DNA from: Tenacibaculum sp. M341
GTDB lineage: Bacteria; Bacteroidota; Bacteroidia; Flavobacteriales; Flavobacteriaceae
Length of the DNA: 64,000 nucleotides
Direction of reading: 5' to 3'
Assembly: GCF_004337695.1 (NCBI RefSeq)
Contig: NZ_SJXJ01000015.1
Coordinates: 51,216 to 115,215, forward strand
The notes under the pieces were generated by a model. It did no database searches. It saw only the letters and a program-made list of their open reading frames with translations, and was not told the origin of the DNA. Positions 31,501 to 40,500 of the stretch are shown here, piece after piece; positions within the stretch are counted from its first letter, which is position 1, and each line of letters opens with the position of its first letter. The position numbers were made by a program, and so were the translations under genes.

Positions 31501-34500
31501 ACCCATCACGATGGATTACGAACCAGATTTATAGTGACTTCAGAGCTTGTAAGTCAGGAAGTAATGTCTTCGGAAATAGAGATTTCAATTGATGAGCATG
31601 TTGTAACAGAAGTATTAAATTATAAAGAAGAAATAATTGCTCGTGTCAATGCACTTCAGAAAAGTGTTGACCTAGCAAAAGGTGATTTGGTAAAAATAGG
31701 ACTTTATCATGTCGGTTCTGAGAGCTATGTTTTTGTAGCAATTCACCATTTAGTAGTTGATGGTATTTCATGGAGAATTTTATTAGAAGATTTTGATACA
31801 CTTTATGAGCAAATAAAAACGGATAAAGATCTTGAATTACCGCTAAAAACAGATTCTTTTAAGCTTTGGGCTGAACATATCCAGGACTATGTACAAAGTA
31901 AAGACTTTAATAAAAGTATTGAGTATTGGAGAAAAGAAGAAACAAAAGAAATTCAATTCGTTGAACGAGATAGTAATAAGGGAAGTAATACATTCAAAAC
32001 AGCGAAAAAAATCGCTTTTACGTTAAATGAAGAGCATACTAAATTATTAGTAACAAAGGTTCATGAGACTTTTAATACACAGGTAAATGATATTTTATTA
32101 GCAGCATTTATCAAAGCAATCGGTTCTGAATTTGATGCTAGTCATATCCGTCTTGATATGGAAGGACATGGGCGTGAGGCGTCACTTCTTAATAATAATA
32201 TAAGTAGAACAGTAGGATGGTTTACTAGTATTTATCCAGTTACTTTCCCTACTTCGTATGAATCTATTTCATCACTTATCAAAGAAACCAAAGAGCATTT
32301 AAGAAATATTCCTAAGAAAGGATCTGATTATTTGCTGTATAAATACTCTCAACAACATACTGAACAAGAAAAGAAATCATCCCAAATCAGTTTTAACTAT
32401 TTAGGACAGTTTGACACGGATATTCAAAACAGGAATTTTGAAGTAATTCCAGATATGAAAGGTGAAGATATTAACCTTATAAACGAGCGTGATTACGACT
32501 GGGATGTATTAGGAATGATTGTTTCAGGAAAGTTAGAACTTCAATTATTATATAACACCAATCATTTTACTGAAGAAACCATTGTCAAAATAATGGATAA
32601 GTTCCAATCTTCTTTAGAAGAATTGATAATGTATTGTTGCGATTATGGAACAAAAGAGTTGACACCATCAGATGTATCTTACACTAACTTGAGTATTGCA
32701 GATATTAATCAGTTACAAAGCAAATTTAAGGTAGTTGATGTATATCCATTATCATCTATGCAAGAGGGAATGCTATATCATTCTTTGTTAAATCCGGAAT
32801 CTTCACAATATTTCGAGCAAGTAAGTTGTCGATTGAAAGGAACATTAGATTTAATTATTGTTCGTAATACACTTAATTATTTATTAAAGCGACATGATAT
32901 TCTAAGAACTGTATTTACAGATGAATTTGATAGGTCGCTACAAATTGTGCAAGACCTTGAAGAGTTTGACTTTTCGGTAATAGACATACGCGATAGCATT
33001 GGTGAAGAAAAAATAGCTACAATAATTGATAGGCATAGAGTTAATGACAGAAACAAAAAGTTTAATCTTTTAGAAGGACCTTTAATTCGACTGACTGTAT
33101 TAAAAATAGAAGATTCGGTATTCGAATTTATCTGGAGTTATCATCATATTTTAATGGATGGATGGTGTATTAGCATTTTATTACAAGAGTTTGAACAAGT
33201 ATACCGTAACCTAAGCAAAGAAGAAAATACTCAGTTACCAGTTGTACAACCCTATGCGAATTATATAACATGGTTGGAGAATAGTGATAAAACTAAAATA
33301 GCTGATTATTGGAAAAACTATCTATCAGGGTATGATACTCTAGCCACTATCCCAGGAACCGTTAGAGATTCGTATAAACAGAAACAACAGGCAGTTTATG
33401 AATATTCACTAACAAGAGAAGTTGTAAAGTCGCTACAAACAATTTCAAGAACAAACGGAGTTACCTTAAGCAATATTATTCAAACCGCTTGGGGAGTTGT
33501 ATTATCGAGGTACAATAATACGAATGATGTTGTATTTGGAGCAGTAGTTTCAGGGCGACCTTCAGAAATTACGGGAATAGAGAACATGATTGGTTTGTTT
33601 ATCAATACCATTCCAGTAAGAATTAGCTATCATGAAGAAACCGCTGTAAGAGAGTTACTAATAAATATTCAAAATAAGGCCTTAGAAAGTGATGAATATC
33701 AACACTACCCATTGGCAGAAATACAGACAATAAGTGGATTAGGAAGAAATCTGTTAGACCATATTCTTGTTTTTGAAAACCTTCCAATAAGCACTCATAC
33801 ATCAGATCAGAATCATGAAGAAGAGACTTTTACCATACATGAATCTCAGGTGTTTGAAGAAACCAATTACGACTTAACTATTGTAATTGTACCTGGTAAT
33901 GAGTTACGTTTTAAGTTTTTATACAATAGTAATGCTTTTTCTGAAGATTTTATTTCAAGAATAGGGGAACATTTTAGGAATGTTTTAAATGAAATTTCAA
34001 GAAATATAGAAAATCAGAAAGTAGCTCAACTAGAAATTCTTTCAAACAAGGAAAAATTACAAATTGTAGAAGATTTTAACGCTACCAACATCGATTTTAC
34101 GCCTAATGAAACTTTAGTGTCATTGTTTGCAAAACAGGCTGTTAAAACACCAGATAGAGTTGGATTATACTATAAGAATCTTGAGATGACTTATGGTGAA
34201 TTAGAAACACTTTCAAATCAAGTGGCAAATTATTTACGCAAAGAAAAAGCCATAAAGTCAGGAGATTTAATAGGAGTCTATCTGGAAAGGGATTTGATGT
34301 TGGTTCCAATATTATATGGAATCTTAAAATTAGGAGCTGCTTATGTACCGCTGGCAATCAATAATCCTATTGAAAGAATTCAAACAATAACCAAAGATGC
34401 TGGAATTGCTCTATTGATTTCTTCAGAAAAATTCCAAAATGATTTAAGTACAATTCCTGTTGAAAGAATATATCATGAAGCTGCTATTGTAGATATTAAT

Positions 34501-37500
34501 AAACAATATTCAGAACTAGAAGTGACGGTTACACCGAAAGATTTAGCTTATATCATTTATACTTCTGGATCAACAGGAGTACCAAAAGGAGTTATGGTAG
34601 CACATCATTCAGCCGTTAATTTGATTCAGGCAATGCAGGGGAAGTATCCATTAAAAGCAAAGGATAGCTATCTGTTAAAAACCAACTATGCTTTTGATGT
34701 ATCAGTAGCTGAATTATTCGGATGGTATATAGAGGGAGGGGCACTAACTATTTTACCAAGCGGTGAAGAAAAAGAGCCTACAAAAATTATTGAAGTTATT
34801 CAAAACCATAAGGTAACACATGTTAATTTTGTACCGTCGTTATTTGCTGTTTTCTTAGAAGAAATAGAAAACAATACTTCGGAAACTATAAAAAGTTTAC
34901 GACATGTTTTCTTAGCAGGAGAAGCACTTCCACTTAGTTTAATAAAACGTTTTCATGCGTTAGAAACAGGTATTTCTTTAGAGAATATTTATGGACCAAC
35001 GGAAGGAACTATATACAGTAGCTGGTATACAACTACAGGAGAAGAAGACGCTGTAAGTGTACCTATTGGGAAACCTTTGAGTAATGTGTCATTATATGTT
35101 CTTGATAGGTTTAACAACCCACAACCTATTGGTATACCTGGGGAATTATGTATTGCAGGAGAAGGACTTGCTTTGGGGTACCTAAATAGAACTGACTTAA
35201 CTGAACAAAAGTTTATGGCTAATCCGTTTGAAGCTGAAAAAAGAATGTATCGTACAGGAGATTTAGTACGTTGGTCTGAAAGTGGTAATATAGAATTTTT
35301 AGGAAGAATTGACGATCAAATAAAATTAAGAGGTTATCGAATTGAGTTAGGTGAAATTGAAGATAATTTAGCAAAACATCCATCGATTAAAGAAGCGGCG
35401 GTAGTAGTAAAAGAACAGCATAAACAAAAAAGTTTAATAGCGTATTATGTTTCAACAGCTACCACAGAGAAATCTCATCTTCAGGAATTTTTATCAAGTA
35501 AACTTCCAGACTACATGGTGCCAACCCAATATATTGCTCTTGATGAAATGCCTTTAAAATCAAGTGGAAAGCTTGATAAAAAAGCTTTATTAGAAATTGA
35601 AGGAACCATTACATCGGACTATATTTTGGCTCGATCTCAAGATGAAAAACTAGTAGCTGATGTATGGGAGTCAGTATTAGGAATAGAAAATATCGGGATT
35701 AGAGATAATTTCTTCCTGTTAGGTGGAGATTCAATTAAATCTGTACAGATAAGTTCTCGTTTAAGAGCTATGGGGAAAGAATTATCTGTAAGAACAATTA
35801 TGAGTACCACAACTATTGCAGAACAGGCTAAGGCATTAAAAACTATTGAAATAGTCGCTGATCAGTCCAAAATAACAGGTTACGTTCCTTTAACTGGTAT
35901 TCAGCAATGGTTCTTTAAACAATCTGAAGCATTCCTTAACCATTACAACCAATCGGTAATGCTAAAGTTTAACGAAGGAATAACATCAGATGAAGTTAAA
36001 CAGTTGTTCGAAAAATTGGCAGATCACCATGATATTTTAAGAGCGACTTATACGCTTGAAAAAGAACGCGTACAACAACAAATAGCTGCTGAAATTGCGC
36101 TAGAGATTGTAGAAAAAGATTTTAGAGGACAATCAAATATTGATGAGTTAATAACGGCAGAAAGCAATCAACTTCAGGAAGCAATTAAACTTGAAGAAGC
36201 TCCTGTCTTTAAACTGGGATATTTTGTAACTGATGAAGGTACGTATGTAGTTATTATTGTACATCATTTAATCATTGATGGGATTTCATGGCGTATTCTA
36301 TTCGAGGATTTAGAAACATTATATGCACAAATAAAGAATAAGGAAAGCCTAACCTTACCATTGAAAAGTGATTCCTTTAAACTTTGGGCAGAAAACCTAC
36401 AGGAATACAAAACATCTAAGGCTTTTGAACAACAGAAAGCTTATTGGGAAGAAGCTATGCAACAACCTTTTGCTAGAATTCCGAAGAAAGAAGTTACTTC
36501 GAATACCTATAGAAAAGCAAAGAGTATCCGTTTTTCATTAGATGCCACGTTAACGAAACAGTTGTTAACGGAGGTACATGAAACATTCAACACACAAATT
36601 AATGACTTGCTTTTAGCGAGTTTTACCAAAGCTTGTTCGCAACAATTTGATATATCTACATTAAAAATTGATTTAGAGGGACATGGTAGACAAGAGAGTA
36701 TTGCTAATACTAAAATAGATAGAACTGTTGGATGGTTTACTACTATATATCCCGTAAACTTTGATGTTCGAGATGATATAGCGTTACATATTAAAGAAAC
36801 CAAAGAATCGTTGCGCAAAGTTCCAAACGGAGGTATCGATTATTTACTATTGAAATATCTTGAAGAAGGAAAAGAGTTTACAAATAACAATGCAGAAATT
36901 AGTTTTAACTATTTGGGGCAGTTTGATACCGATATTGAAGGTAAAAGTTTTGAACTTATCAATGGTCTTTCAGGAGAAGATGTGGTACTGGATCGTGAGC
37001 GTTCTTACGATTTAGAACTCACGGGAATAATAACTGCAAAACAATTAGAAATTCGATTGACTTTCGGAGAGGATCAGTTTGAAAGCACAGCTATGGAAGC
37101 CTTAATGGAAACTTATGAAAAGTGTTTAGAAGACATAATTACCTATTGCATAGCCTATGGTTCAAAAGAATTAACGCCTTCTGATCTTACCTATTCAGCG
37201 TTAAGTATTTCTGAAGTTACCAGTTTACATCAAAACTATGAATTTAAGGATGTTTATTCTTTATCGCCAATGCAGGAAGGAATGTTTTTCCATGCTTTGT
37301 ATGATGATACATCAGAAAGCTATTTTGAACAAATAACATTCGATATTGAAGGAGATTTAGAAATCAATCTTATTTCGGATACGTTGGAATATTTGTTGGC
37401 ACGCCATGATATTTTACGAACAAATTTCTATCATGAAGGACAAAGCAAGCCATTACAGTTGGTTAAAAATCATCAACAACTCGATTTTACGTATGTAGAT

Positions 37501-40500
37501 GTTACAGATACCATAACAGATAAGACTTCAAAAGGAATAATAGATACCTATAAAAAGAAAGATAAAGCACGAAAGTTTGATTTAACTAAAGGAGCTTTAA
37601 TGCGTGTAACGGCTATTAAAACCGGTGAAACATCGTACACCTTTATCTGGAGTTATCACCATATATTAATGGACGGATGGTGTATGGGAATTATTGTAAA
37701 TGAATTTAAAACCATTTATACACAATACTCAAATGGAGAAACTATACAGCTTCCAGAAGTTGCACCTTATGTAAATTATATTTCATGGTTACAAGAAAGA
37801 GATACAGAAGTTTCTGCTGCTTATTGGAAACATTATCTGGAAGGATTTGATACCATAACAACATTCCCTAAAAAGATAGTAGAAGAGAAAGTATACAAAC
37901 AAGAAAGTAGTCATTTTATCTTAGATGAAACCAGTACAAAAGCATTGAACAATGTTTCAAGAAATAATGGTGTTAGTTTAAATACGTTATTGCAAACTGC
38001 TTGGGCTATGGTTCTTGGTAGATATAATACCACAACCGACGTGGTATTCGGATCAGTGGTTTCTGGACGTCCTGCTGAATTAACAGGAATAGAAAACATG
38101 CTAGGTTTATTCATTAATACCATTCCAGTAAGAATTCAATATGACCAAGACGAATCTATAGAATCTGTATTGAAAAAAGTACAGACGAATGCTTTAGCAA
38201 GTGGAGAATATCAATATCATCCTTTGTCGGAAATTCAATCGTTAAGCGCTTTAGGAAGAAATCTTCTCGATCATATTTTAATTTTTGAAAATTTCCCGTT
38301 AGGAAAACAAATTGATAATGAGACAGAGCAACAAAAGTATTTCGAAGTACATAACATAGAAAGTCAGGTTCAGATTAACTATGACTTGAATGTTAAAATA
38401 CTTCCTTTTGAAACAATAGAAGTCTTATTCGATTACAATGCTAGTATTTATGACGATTCTCTAATTAAAGAATTAGCTGAGGCGTTTGAAAATAGTATTC
38501 AGGCAATCATTAATGAAGAAAAGCAACCAATCACGCAACTTGATATATTCAAAGGGAAAGAAGTACAGCGTATTAAAGGTTCATTAGGAGAAGATATTCA
38601 TTTAAAGACTGAGGAAAGAACAATTCAGGAAGCGTTATCAATCGGTTTCGCAGTAAACCCTGATCATTGTGCTATTAGTTATGAAGGTAAAGAAATCAGC
38701 TATGCTCAGTTAGAAGAAGAATCAAATAAAATAGCCAATGCATTAATTGAAGCTAAGATTCCTGAACATAGTTATATTGGAATATTGTGTGAAGATCGTC
38801 ATCTTTTAATAGCATCAATGGTTGGAATCTTAAAAGCAAAATTAGCTTTTGTTCCTTTAGAATTGGAGTTGCCTAAAGAGCGTTTGTCATCGATCATGGA
38901 ACAAACTCAAAGTCAGTATATACTAACAGATCAAGGCGTAGAATCTATAGAAAAATTACAATTAACAACTGAAGCATCCTATGTTGATTTAAGATCCTTA
39001 CTGGAATCAAAAGAATCTAAACTTATAGAGAAAAAAATCTATGAATTAAACGATCCTATTTATGTATACTTTACTTCTGGATCTACAGGAAAGCCAAAAG
39101 GAGTTATTGGAAGAAATAAAGGATTGGCACATTTTATTTCATGGGAAATAAACGCTTTCTCAATAGATACCACTTTCCGATTTAGTCAGTTTACCAATCC
39201 TGGATTTGATGTGTTTTTGAGAGATGTTTTTGTGCCTTTATGTGCTGGTGCTACCATTTGTGTGCCTGAAAAGGAACTATTATACACAGAAAAAGCACTT
39301 AGTACCTGGATAGATGATAATGAAATTTCATTAATACACTGTGTACCGAGTTTCTTTAAAATATTTAATACCAGTACAATTGATGAAACTTTATTCAGTA
39401 GGCTTAAATATATTTTGTTGGCCGGAGAAAAAATCGTTCCGTTCGAATTGGAGAACTGGTATCAGAAATTTAGCAATAGGGTACAATTAGTTAATATTTA
39501 TGGTCCTACAGAAACTACATTAGCTAAAGGATATTATCTAATTCGACCAGAAGACAGACATAAAAAATACATTCCAATTAATCCTATAACAGGAGCTCAG
39601 TTTGTGATACTAGATCAATATCTCAATATATGTCCTCCTGGAGTTGTTGGAGAAATTTATATCCGTACGCCATACAGAAGTTTAGGTTATTTAAATCTTT
39701 CTGAAGAAAATAGTAAGGTGTTTATTACGAATCCTTATGGAGAGGGAGCAAATGATGTTTTATATAAAACAGGAGATCTTGGGAGAAAAGAATCAACTGG
39801 AGAAATTGAAATTCTGGGAAGAATAGATAGACAAGTAAAAGTAAGAGGGATTCGTGTTGAATTGGATGATATTAAACAAAATATTCTTGATTATAAAGGA
39901 GTAAAAGAAGCTGTTGTAATCGTTAGAAAAAACTCTGAAAATGAGCCTTACATTTGTGCATATTATGTTCAAGAGGAATCGTTAAATCCTAAAGATTTAA
40001 GAGCGTTTGTTATGAATGTGTTGCCTAACTATATGGTACCATCTTTCTTTATTGAAATTCCAGATGTTCCTCTAAATGTAAATGGGAAATTGAATATAAA
40101 CAAGTTACCGGTACCTGAATTAGAAGCTAAACTGACAGAAGAAGCAACGAATGAAACTCAGGAAAAAATACTAGAAATTTGGTCAGAGATATTAAAAATA
40201 CCTACTGAAGAAATCGGAATTGCGAATTCATTCTTTGCATTAGGCGGACACTCTATAAAAGCATTCCACTTAATGTCGGGAATTCAAAAAGAGTTTGGAG
40301 TTCAGTTAAAACTTAAAGATATTTTTGTTCATACTACAGTTGCAGAACTTGCGGAGTTGATAAGTAATTCAAAAGAAGAAAATACCGTACAAATTGAGCG
40401 TATAGATGATCGGGAATTATATTCACTTTCACCTGCTCAAAACAGAATGTTTTATCAGCAAATGTTGAACGAAGAAAGTGTAGCCTTCAATATTTCTATA

